64,000 nt of DNA from JACVRW01 sp963808545 (lineage in GTDB: Bacteria; Actinomycetota; Thermoleophilia; Solirubrobacterales; Thermoleophilaceae): assembly GCA_963808545.1 (NCBI GenBank), contig CAWEGB010000015.1:351750-415749 (forward strand), in the 5' to 3' direction. The position numbers and the translations under genes were made by a program. Below the pieces are notes generated by a model. That model made no database searches and was not told the DNA's origin. It worked only from the letters and a program-made list of their open reading frames with translations. Shown here piece by piece: positions 52,963 to 61,237 of this stretch; position 1 is the stretch's first letter; every line of letters begins with the position of its first letter.

Positions 52963-54303
52963 TCAGCGAAAAACGGGAGGACGGCCGTCCGCACGGCGGA
53001 ACACCGCCCGCCGAAGCGCATCGATTCGCCGGGGATGCCGGCCGGCGATGTCACGGACCTCACCCGGGTCGCGGTCGAGGTCGTAGAGGCGCCTTCCGCG
53101 TCCGGTGTTGGCCGACACGTAGGCCCACTCGGCCGTTCTGGCGAAGTGCCAGTTGGCGTAGCCCCCGAAGGCGAAAGCCCGCTCGGCCGGGCGCCGGCCG
53201 GCCAGCAGCGGCGACAGGTCGATCCCGTCCATCCCCGGCGGCCGCCCGACCCCGGCCAGCGAGAGAAGCGTTGGCCCGATGTCGTGCGTCTGAGCCAGGA
53301 AGCCGCTGGTGCGCTTGCCGGGCTGACGAGGATCGGCGATCACGCACGGAACGTGGATCAGCTCCGGGTGGAGCACCGAAGCGATCTTGCCGGTCCAGCC
53401 GTGGTCGCCCAGGAGATAGCCGTGATCGCCCAGCAGGACGACCACCGTGTTGGCGGTGAGGCCGAGCTCTCCCAGGCGCGCGAGCATGAGTCCGAGCCGC
53501 CGGTCGGTCATCGTGACCTCGGCGGCGTACAGGTCGCGCATCCGGCCCAGGACGTCAGGCGCTCGCCCGCGGCTCAGCCAGCTGTCCACGCGGCCGTAGC
53601 GGCTGGTGGCGGGCTCGGGGCCGCGATAGGACGGGTCGCCGTAGAGGTCGATGTACTCCCGCGGGGGAGTCCAGGGCTCGTGGGGCTCGTACGTGTCGAC
53701 CACGAGCGCGAACGGCTGGTGCGAGGCGGCATGCTCGAGGGACCGGGCACCTTCGCCGAACACGCGCGCGGCCCACGAGCGGTTCTCGTCCTCCCAGTAG
53801 CGGCCACCTGCGGCGATGTGGCGGCGCAGGCGCTGCTCCAGCCTGCCGTCGCGGAGCTCGGGCACGAGCCACGCATGGACCTGTGATCGGGACACGGAGC
53901 GCGTGTCGGCGACTCGCCCGAGCTGCCCGCCGACCCTGGCGAAGCGATCGAAGCTCGAGCGAAAGCGCCGGTAGGGGTCGGCGTAACCGAGGAACGGATT
54001 GTCGGTGGCGTAGCCGGTCCAGTAGCCGGCTCGCTTGAGCGCAGAGGTGAAGGTCTGGGAGGGCTCCGAGATCGGCGCCCAGCCCGGCGTGTCCCGCAGG
54101 TCGGGCCACGCGCGCCATCCCCGGAAGGGCCAGACCCTGCGGCCGGTGAGGATCGAGCGGCGCGCGGGCACCGTGGCCATGGCCTCGGGGTAGAAGTGGG
54201 TGAAGCGCAGCCCGCGTGCAGCGAGGGAATCGATGGCCGGAGTCTGTGCCCGTCCGCCGTAGGCCCCGACGTGATCGGCACGCAGGGTGTCGACCACGAC
54301 CAC
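52963..54303 (-). CDS. Second alkaline-phosphatase-superfamily (sulfatase-like) hydrolase; true start probably upstream
   Basis: 446 residues from the first usable GTG; clear paralogue of the gene downstream of it. DTLRADHVGAYGG and VLLGDHGYLLGDHGWTGK are metal-ligand segments; the nucleophile motif is ATVPARRSILTGRR, again Thr in place of Cys or Ser. In the same frame, upstream bases to about 54441 encode SAATRRELLKAG and a hydrophobic run, i.e. a Tat signal, but hold no ATG, GTG or TTG. Either a rare start (ATC at 54441 or CTG) is used or the sequence has an error. Confidence 0.8.
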   Translation of the reverse strand: MVVVDTLRADHVGAYGGRAQTPAIDSLAARGLRFTHFYPEAMATVPARRSILTGRRVWPFRGWRAWPDLRDTPGWAPISEPSQTFTSALKRAGYWTGYATDNPFLGYADPYRRFRSSFDRFARVGGQLGRVADTRSVSRSQVHAWLVPELRDGRLEQRLRRHIAAGGRYWEDENRSWAARVFGEGARSLEHAASHQPFALVVDTYEPHEPWTPPREYIDLYGDPSYRGPEPATSRYGRVDSWLSRGRAPDVLGRMRDLYAAEVTMTDRRLGLMLARLGELGLTANTVVVLLGDHGYLLGDHGWTGKIASVLHPELIHVPCVIADPRQPGKRTSGFLAQTHDIGPTLLSLAGVGRPPGMDGIDLSPLLAGRRPAERAFAFGGYANWHFARTAEWAYVSANTGRGRRLYDLDRDPGEVRDIAGRHPRRIDALRRAVFRRADGRPPVFR

Positions 54304-54415
54304 GAGGAAATTGGGCCTGGCGGCGGTGGCGGCGCGGCTCGGGGTAGAGGGCAGCGAGGCCGCGAGCGCGGCGGCCGCGCCCGCCTTCAGCAGCTCCCGC
54401 CGCGTGGCAGCGGAG

Positions 54416-55012
54416 TCAGCCGCGCGAGAAGGGGCGGTGATGAGCGGCGCCCAGAGCCTCGAGGGTCTCGTCGAGCACCGCGCGCGCCTCGTCGGTGGGG
54501 ATGGCGGTGGCGGGCTCCGGCTCGGGCTCCGGCTCCGGCTCAGGCTCCGGCTCGACTACGGCAGCGAGGGCCTCGGAAGCCTGTTCCGCTTCGAGCGTCG
54601 CTTCGTCCCTCGGCCGGCGCCGGAACAGTCGCGACCAGAAGCCGGGCCGCGGGAGTGGCTCCTCGGCGACCGGCTCCTCGGGTTCCTCCGGCTCCTCGAC
54701 CACCACTTCGTCCGCCGTCCTGCTTTGTACTGCTCCTGCCGGTACAGGGCAGGATTGCTCGACCGGATCGGGCTGCAGCTCGGCCAGTTCCGCCGTCAGG
54801 GTCACCTTGGTTCCCCAGCCGGAGGGCTCGATCGAAACGGTGCCGCTCGCGTGCTCGCCCTCCCAGGCGACCGTGTGCTCCGGCTCGAGCTTGGTGATCT
54901 CTATTTCGCCGAAGGCTCCGAGGTGCTTGGCGAGGCGCTCGACCTCGCTCAGCTCACCCCACAGCTCAGGCGCCGACTTGACGAGAGTCCTCTTGGCGGT
55001 GAGATCCGGCAT
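54416..55012 (-). CDS. SRPBCC (START-like) protein with acidic Glu-Pro tail
   Basis: 198 residues. The N-terminal half is a SRPBCC-like fold (TAKRTLVKSAPELWGELSEVERLAKHLGAFGEIEITKLEP, TVAWEGEHASGTVSIEPSG, KVTLTAELAEL). Then an acidic linker, a basic patch FWSRLFRRRPRDEATLEAE, and an EPEPEP run encoded by the 6-bp repeat at 54513-54554. It overlaps the methyltransferase gene by 47 bases, unusually long for one strand. GGGAGG is close to the GTG/ATG pair at the start. Confidence 0.6.
   Translation of the reverse strand: MPDLTAKRTLVKSAPELWGELSEVERLAKHLGAFGEIEITKLEPEHTVAWEGEHASGTVSIEPSGWGTKVTLTAELAELQPDPVEQSCPVPAGAVQSRTADEVVVEEPEEPEEPVAEEPLPRPGFWSRLFRRRPRDEATLEAEQASEALAAVVEPEPEPEPEPEPEPATAIPTDEARAVLDETLEALGAAHHRPFSRG
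54513..54554. repeat. Seven copies of a 6-bp unit (ggctcc/ggctcg/ggctca)
   Basis: Encodes the Glu-Pro run on the minus strand. Third-base differences between units show it has not just arisen by slippage. Confidence 0.85.
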
Positions 55013-55739
55013 CACCCTCCCGTTCGCTCGCCGGAATCGGTCTCCTTCCGAGGAACGCGAACTGGCCGCAGACTGTCAGCTTGACCTGGTTGCGGGTACG
55101 GGCATCCAGGCGGCCAAGACGGCCGGCGACGTCGATCACGCGGTTGACCGGGGACTCGCGCGCCCACCAGCGGGCGAAGAAACGCGGCATTCCCAGCGCC
55201 CGCCAGGACACCAGCGTGAGCCCGTCGATCCCCGGCCGCAGCTCGATCAGCTCGAGCCCGGCCTGTTCGCACAGCATGGCCATCCCGTAGGGCGTGGGGT
55301 TGAAGATGCTGCGCGAGTGGAAGGCCTCGAGCTGCGATGTCGAGCCCGCGAACCAGCCCCCGGGTCGCAGCACGCGCGCCACCTCGGCCACGAGTGGATC
55401 CGGCCGGCGAACGTGCTCGAGCACCTGCTTGCAGTAGACGAGGTCGAAGCTCGCGTCCTCGAAGGGGAGCGACTCGCCGTCGAAGCACACGAAGCTCGCA
55501 TCGCCGCGCGTGCGCTCGTCCACCTCGGGCGAGCGCTCGATGTCGACCCCCACCCAGTCCACGGCGGGCTCGAGCGAGCGAAACAGGTCGATCGAGTCGC
55601 CGCGGCCGCAGCCCAGGTCCATCACCCGCGTGCCCGGCCCGGAGAGCCCGCGAGCGGCGTAGGCGTCGGCGAGCGTCTGACGGCTGTGATCGCTCGGGAT
55701 GGTCTGCCCGAGCAGAGCCCCCAGATCGTCGCCGAGCAT
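54966..55739 (-). CDS. Class I SAM-dependent methyltransferase
   Basis: 257 residues. Motif I VMDLGCGRGDSIDLF, acidic loop VGVDIERSP, then FDGESLPFEDASFDLVYCKQVLEHV and VLRPGGWFAGSTSQLEAF are the standard class I blocks. Substrate unknown. It starts 24 bases after the mutase stop, so it may be expressed from the mutase promoter. The last 47 bases overlap the next gene. Confidence 0.82.
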   Translation of the reverse strand: MLGDDLGALLGQTIPSDHSRQTLADAYAARGLSGPGTRVMDLGCGRGDSIDLFRSLEPAVDWVGVDIERSPEVDERTRGDASFVCFDGESLPFEDASFDLVYCKQVLEHVRRPDPLVAEVARVLRPGGWFAGSTSQLEAFHSRSIFNPTPYGMAMLCEQAGLELIELRPGIDGLTLVSWRALGMPRFFARWWARESPVNRVIDVAGRLGRLDARTRNQVKLTVCGQFAFLGRRPIPASEREGDAGSHRQEDSRQVGA

Positions 55740-55762
55740 TCAGCCGCGAGCGGCCGCGGTTT

Positions 55763-57382
<1,620 letters not shown>

Positions 57383-57392
57383 TGAGAAGCGA

Positions 57393-57402
57393 AGGATACG
57401 GT
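57393..57402. promoter_or_regulatory. Overlapping divergent -10 elements TATCCT and TACGGT sharing a TA
   Basis: TACGGT (57397-57402) serves the rhomboid GTG 6 nt on; TATCCT on the other strand (57398-57393) lies 10 nt before the mutase ATG. The central TA is part of both hexamers, as in symmetric bidirectional promoters. Confidence 0.55.
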
Positions 57403-57408
57403 TGACGT

Positions 57409-58014
57409 GTGAGCTCGGTACCCGTCACGACGCGCGACAGCCGCTTCGAGGGAGCCCGGATCGTCCTCGCTCTGCTCGCGGCGATGTGGGCGTTCGAGAT
57501 CGTCGACGTCGCGCTCGACAACCGCCTGGACCGGTACGGGATCGAGCCGCGCGACCCGGACGGGCTGTTCGGCGTGGTGGCCGCGCCCTTCCTCCATGCC
57601 GGCTTCGGCCACCTGCTGGCCAACTCGATCCCGTTCGTGGTGCTCGGTCTCCTGATCGCCTTCCAGGGCGCCCTCCGGGTGCTGGCGGTGACCGTCACGG
57701 TGGCGCTCGTCAGCGGCCTCGGCACCTGGCTGGTCGCACCCGCCGGCACGATCCACATCGGAGCCAGCGGCATCGTCTTCGGATACGCCACCTACCTGCT
57801 GGTGCGGGGGCTGTTCAACCGCAGACTGGTCGAGATCCTCATCGGAGTGGCGGTGGCCGCGGTGTGGGGCACGGCGCTGCTCGGCGGCCTCGTGCCCCAG
57901 GAGGGGGTCTCGTGGCAGGGGCACTTCTTCGGGGCAGTCGGCGGGGTGATCGCCGCCTGGCTCCTGTCGGGACGCTCGAGCTCGAGAAGCGGCGCTCGAG
58001 CTTCCGTTGGTTGA
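57409..58014 (+). CDS. Rhomboid-family intramembrane serine protease
   Basis: 201 residues. HAGFGHLLANSIPFV is the TM2 His/Asn region, IHIGASGIVFGYATYLL the GASG serine motif in TM4, and SWQGHFFGAVGGVIAAW holds the catalytic His in TM6. Rhomboids cut single-span membrane proteins within the bilayer. It is the compact six-helix form. The GTG start has TACGGT 6 nt upstream. Confidence 0.9.
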   Translation: MSSVPVTTRDSRFEGARIVLALLAAMWAFEIVDVALDNRLDRYGIEPRDPDGLFGVVAAPFLHAGFGHLLANSIPFVVLGLLIAFQGALRVLAVTVTVALVSGLGTWLVAPAGTIHIGASGIVFGYATYLLVRGLFNRRLVEILIGVAVAAVWGTALLGGLVPQEGVSWQGHFFGAVGGVIAAWLLSGRSSSRSGARASVG

Positions 58015-58041
58015 CGCTCGGCGAGATCGGGGAAGCTCGGC

Positions 58042-58404
58042 GTGATGACCACGCCGGGCAACTTCACCCTCGCGCTGCTGGCGATCGCTCTCACCCTCCC
58101 CGCGGGGGCGAGGGCCGACGCGGGCGCCTCGGCGCTCAAGCGCTGCGCCACACCGGAAACCTTCATGACCGGCCCCTTCTTCGCCGACCAGGTGAAGGCT
58201 CGAGGCGTGAGTTGCGAGGCCGCCCGCCGCCAGGTCAAGCGCTGGGGACGGACCGACGACTGCGTGATGCCGGACGGCCCGAAGGACCGCGTCTGCCGGA
58301 CGGGCGGGTACCGCTGCGTCACGCAGAGGCTCGGCTACGAGCTGTCGCGGGCGCGCTGCACCGCCGGCAAGCGGCGCGCAGTCGGGTTCCGCTTCGGCTC
58401 CTGA
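58042..58404 (+). CDS. Small secreted Cys-containing protein, family unknown
   Basis: 120 residues: signal peptide (FTLALLAIALTLPAGARA), then six Cys (RCATP, GVSCEAARR, TDDCVMP, RVCRTGG, YRCVTQ, ARCTAG) in a basic mature domain. Cys pairs suggest disulfides. GTG 58042 then ATG. Not assignable to a known family by eye. Confidence 0.6.
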   Translation: MMTTPGNFTLALLAIALTLPAGARADAGASALKRCATPETFMTGPFFADQVKARGVSCEAARRQVKRWGRTDDCVMPDGPKDRVCRTGGYRCVTQRLGYELSRARCTAGKRRAVGFRFGS

Positions 58405-58406
58405 CG

Positions 58407-58412
58407 TAGCAT
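58407..58412 (+). promoter_or_regulatory. -10 element TAGCAT of the moaD-moaE fusion gene
   Basis: TAGCAT ends 8 nt before the ATG at 58421. Confidence 0.55.
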
Positions 58413-58420
58413 CGACACAG

Positions 58421-59065
58421 ATGGAGATCACGGTCCGACTGTTCGCGATGCTGCGCGAACGCGCCGGGACGCCGGAGGTCACGCTCGACCTCCCGGAGGG
58501 CGCACGCGTGAGCGACGCGCTCGACTCGCTCGCCGGCCTCGCCGAGGGGCTGCCGCTGGTGATGGCGGTCAACCGCGAGTACGCCGACGCCGACCAGGTG
58601 CTCGACGCCGATGACGAGCTGGCGCTGATCCCGCCGGTGAGCGGAGGCGAGGGCGTGGCGGGCACCACCTGGACACGGGTGAGCGGTGAGCCGCTCTCGC
58701 TCGACTCGCTCGCCGAACGCGTGCGCGATCCTCGTGCCGGCGCGGTGGTGACCTTCTCGGGTGTGACCCGGCAGGTCGAGCGCCTGGAGTACGAGGCCTA
58801 CGCCGACATGGCTGAGGAGCGCATGGCCGCCATCGCCCAGGAAGCGCTCGAGCGCCACGGCCTGTGCGCGGTGGCGGTGGCGCACCGCGTGGGGGACGTG
58901 CCGCTGTCGGAGCCGAGCGTGATCGTGGCGGTGTCGGCGCCCCACCGGGGCGAGGCCTTCGCGGGGGCCCGCGAGCTCATCGACCGGGTCAAGGCCGAGG
59001 CGCCGATCTGGAAGAAGGAGATCGAGGGGGACGAGGGGCGCTGGGTGGAGGGGACCTCGCCGTAA
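58421..59065 (+). CDS. moaX: MoaD-MoaE fusion, molybdopterin synthase
   Basis: 214 residues. The first about 77 form the ubiquitin-like MoaD (MEITVRLFAMLRERAG to LALIPPVSGG); the Gly-Gly end that is thiocarboxylated in free MoaD is followed directly by a short linker EGVAGT and the MoaE catalytic domain (GAVVTFSGVTRQ, YEAYADMAEERMAAIAQEA, VAVAHRVGDVPLSE, PIWKKE with its Lys). This matches MoaX of Mycobacterium tuberculosis, known to be cut after the Gly-Gly to free both subunits; the cleavage here is inferred. Confidence 0.9.
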   Translation: MEITVRLFAMLRERAGTPEVTLDLPEGARVSDALDSLAGLAEGLPLVMAVNREYADADQVLDADDELALIPPVSGGEGVAGTTWTRVSGEPLSLDSLAERVRDPRAGAVVTFSGVTRQVERLEYEAYADMAEERMAAIAQEALERHGLCAVAVAHRVGDVPLSEPSVIVAVSAPHRGEAFAGARELIDRVKAEAPIWKKEIEGDEGRWVEGTSP

Positions 59066-59151
59066 TTCGCTGCTGATCCCGCAATTCGGTGGCGCCCAAG
59101 CTGCTGCAGAAGAACAGCGCACCTCACCGAAGGTCAAGTCTGCGCTTCTCC

Positions 59152-60657
59152 CTAGAGCGGGCCGCGGCGCCAGGGTCCGGTGACGGCGCAGGTCATGCCC
59201 TCCTGCGGGTCCTCGGCGAAGGTGGCCCGGCCGAAGATGTTGAAGAACAGCGTCCGACCGCTCGGGCTGAAGCAGCAGCCGGCCAGCTCCGACCCGTTGA
59301 GGACGTTGACCGCCAGCTCGAAGGCGTTGCCCTTCTGGTTGATCCCGATCAGGCGGTTGACGTCCTCGATCCCCGGGGCCAGCGGATGGGTGTCCACGAG
59401 CTCCGACGACGCGTCGTCCTCGCACACGATCACGCCTCCGTTCGGCGTGATCGTGAGGTTGTCGGGTGAGTCGAGCTCGGTGGCCGACGAGCTCTCGTAG
59501 ACCAGCCGAACCGCGCTGTCGCGGCCCTTCGGCCGGTACTCCCACACCTGGCCGAAGCCCTCCTCGTAGCCGTCGGGGTTCTCGTCGCCGTTCTTCGCGT
59601 CGCCGCCGCTGGTGGAGACGAAGAAGATGCGGCCGCCGTCCGCCCAGCAGCCCTCGAGGCGGTTGAACAGCGCGCCGCCGGCCGCGTAGCCCTGGGCGAA
59701 CACGCCGCGCGGGTCGCTGATGCTCGTGTAGTCGGGATCGGGATCCTCGATGTCGACCCACCTCACGGGCAGCCAGCGGCCCACGGTCTGGCCCTCGCGC
59801 ATGTCGACCTGCGGGCGCCCGCGGACGGCGAGCATCTGGAGCCGCCCTCCCTTGGTCAGCCGGCGCGGGTCCTTGGGCAGGTAGCGGTAGAAGCCGGCCC
59901 CGAGCCCGGAGCCCGGATCTTCGGTCTCGTAGACCACGCCGGTGCGCTGATCCACCGCCACCGCCTCGTGGGAGAAGCGACCGGCGTCGCGGATCGGCTG
60001 CCCCTTCTTCAGCTCGCCCGGACCGCGCGACAGCGGCACCTCGAAGAGGTAGCCGTGGCGCCGCGGGAAGCGCATGGCGGAGCTGGCGTTCTCGGGTCCG
60101 CCGATCGACTCCTCGGCGGTGATCCAGCTGCGCAGCCCCAGGCCGCGTCCGCCGGCGCAGTTGACGATCGTCCCGTTGAGGCTCACCCAGTCGGCCACCA
60201 GGCGCCGGCGGCGCTCGTCGTACACGAGCGTGGTGGTGCCGCCACCGCCCTGAGGGTCGTACTTGGCCGCCGGATCGCCGAGCACGCTGGCCGTGCCGGG
60301 GAGATTGCGGTCCTCGCTGTTTCGCACCAGCCGCACCCGGCCGGGGCGCCGGTCCTGGAAGGCGCTCATCCCGTCGAGCGCGAGCGGAGTCGGGTTGCCG
60401 TCGCTCATGGTCGACCCCGAGTGGCTGAAGGTCACGTAGCTGAAGCCCGCGGGCAGCGCCAGCACCTCGACGCCGCGCTGATCGGCCTTGCGCTCCAGCG
60501 GCCCGTAGGACCCGCCGCGGCGCTTCTTCCTGCGGCCGGGCGCCGCAGCGGCGTCACCGGCGAGCAGCCGCTCGAGCGCGGCGGTGCTGGCCAGGCCGCC
60601 GCCCGCGGCGGCGGCGCCGCGGGTGATGAAGCTGCGGCGATTCAGGGTGCTGGACAT
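59152..60657 (-). CDS. PhoX/DUF839-family secreted protein
   Basis: 501 residues with a Tat signal (LNRRSFITRGAAAAGGG). The DUF839 domain follows: ADQRGVEVLALPAGFSYVTFS, NSEDRNLPG, GTTTLVYDERRRRLVADW, RFSHEAVAVDQRTGVVYETEDPG (Glu/His metal-type), SPDNLTITPNGGVIVCEDDA and a final FGRATFAEDPQEGMTCAVTGPW. PhoX phosphatases of this family bind iron and calcium outside the cell; activity of this member is unproven. AGGAG six bases before the ATG is a clear ribosome site. Confidence 0.82.
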   Translation of the reverse strand: MSSTLNRRSFITRGAAAAGGGLASTAALERLLAGDAAAAPGRRKKRRGGSYGPLERKADQRGVEVLALPAGFSYVTFSHSGSTMSDGNPTPLALDGMSAFQDRRPGRVRLVRNSEDRNLPGTASVLGDPAAKYDPQGGGGTTTLVYDERRRRLVADWVSLNGTIVNCAGGRGLGLRSWITAEESIGGPENASSAMRFPRRHGYLFEVPLSRGPGELKKGQPIRDAGRFSHEAVAVDQRTGVVYETEDPGSGLGAGFYRYLPKDPRRLTKGGRLQMLAVRGRPQVDMREGQTVGRWLPVRWVDIEDPDPDYTSISDPRGVFAQGYAAGGALFNRLEGCWADGGRIFFVSTSGGDAKNGDENPDGYEEGFGQVWEYRPKGRDSAVRLVYESSSATELDSPDNLTITPNGGVIVCEDDASSELVDTHPLAPGIEDVNRLIGINQKGNAFELAVNVLNGSELAGCCFSPSGRTLFFNIFGRATFAEDPQEGMTCAVTGPWRRGPL

Positions 60658-60707
60658 GAGGCTCCTCTCCTCTGCTTGTTGCGAGTTCTATCCGAGAGCG
60701 GGAGCGA

Positions 60708-61172
60708 TTACACCTCGGGTCTCGCCGCCTTCAGCGCGCCGGCGAGCGTTTCGAGCAGCAACCGGGCGATCTCCTCGCGAGGCAGATCGCGGTGCTCGAA
60801 CCAGTCGAGCACCACGCCGTCCACGAACCACAGCCAGCCTGTGACGGCGGCGCGGGCCTGCGGCGACAAGCTCGGCTCCAGTCCCAGGCCGAGGAGGATC
60901 CGCTCGGACGTCTCGTCGCGCAGTTCGAGGCTCGTGGCCAGCGCCTGGTCCGGCGGCAGCGAGGGGTCCGGCTCGGTGCGCCGGCGCACCTCGTCCGCGG
61001 CCTGCTCCAGGGCGGCCACGAAGTACGCGTGCTTGCTCGGGAAGTAGTGATAGAGCAGGGCCTTGGAGATGCCCGCCTCCCGGGCGATGCGAGCCATCGA
61101 GAGCTCGTCGAACGTGTGGCGGGCGAACAGCTCCGCTCCCAGCTCGAGGAGCTGCCGGCGTCGCTCGTCCAC
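60708..61172 (-). CDS. TetR-family regulator; may start at ATC 61202
   Basis: 154 residues from GTG 61172. HTH: RRRQLLELGAELFARHTF, MARIAREAGISKALLYHYFPSKHAYFVAAL. In frame upstream are ten more codons (GEPAYTRKPVDERRR) that look like a natural TetR N-terminus, beginning with ATC at 61202, and TAGGCT lies 6 nt further up. There is no ATG, GTG or TTG in that stretch. It is divergent from the glucosidase gene and may control it. Confidence 0.8.
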   Translation of the reverse strand: MDERRRQLLELGAELFARHTFDELSMARIAREAGISKALLYHYFPSKHAYFVAALEQAADEVRRRTEPDPSLPPDQALATSLELRDETSERILLGLGLEPSLSPQARAAVTGWLWFVDGVVLDWFEHRDLPREEIARLLLETLAGALKAARPEV

Positions 61173-61208
61173 CGGCTTGCGGGTGTATGCGGGCTCGCCG
61201 ATGACGCC

Positions 61209-61214
61209 AGCCTA
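61209..61214 (-). promoter_or_regulatory. -10 element TAGGCT of the TetR gene
   Basis: TAGGCT ends 6 nt before the ATC at 61202, or 36 nt before the GTG at 61172, so the position fits a leaderless ATC start better. Confidence 0.45.
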
Positions 61215-61224
61215 CGCCCGGGGT

Positions 61225-61230
61225 TAGGGT
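61225..61230 (+). promoter_or_regulatory. -10 element TAGGGT of the GH31 gene
   Basis: TAGGGT ends 7 nt before the ATG at 61238, supporting that start over GTG 61229. Confidence 0.6.
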
Positions 61231-61237
61231 GCCGCGC

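Noticed and set aside
59066..59151. A terminator hairpin (TTCGGTG and CACCGAA) between moaX and phoX
   Set aside because: The arms are 7 bp but the loop is 33 nt, too weak to call; nothing else is seen in this gap.
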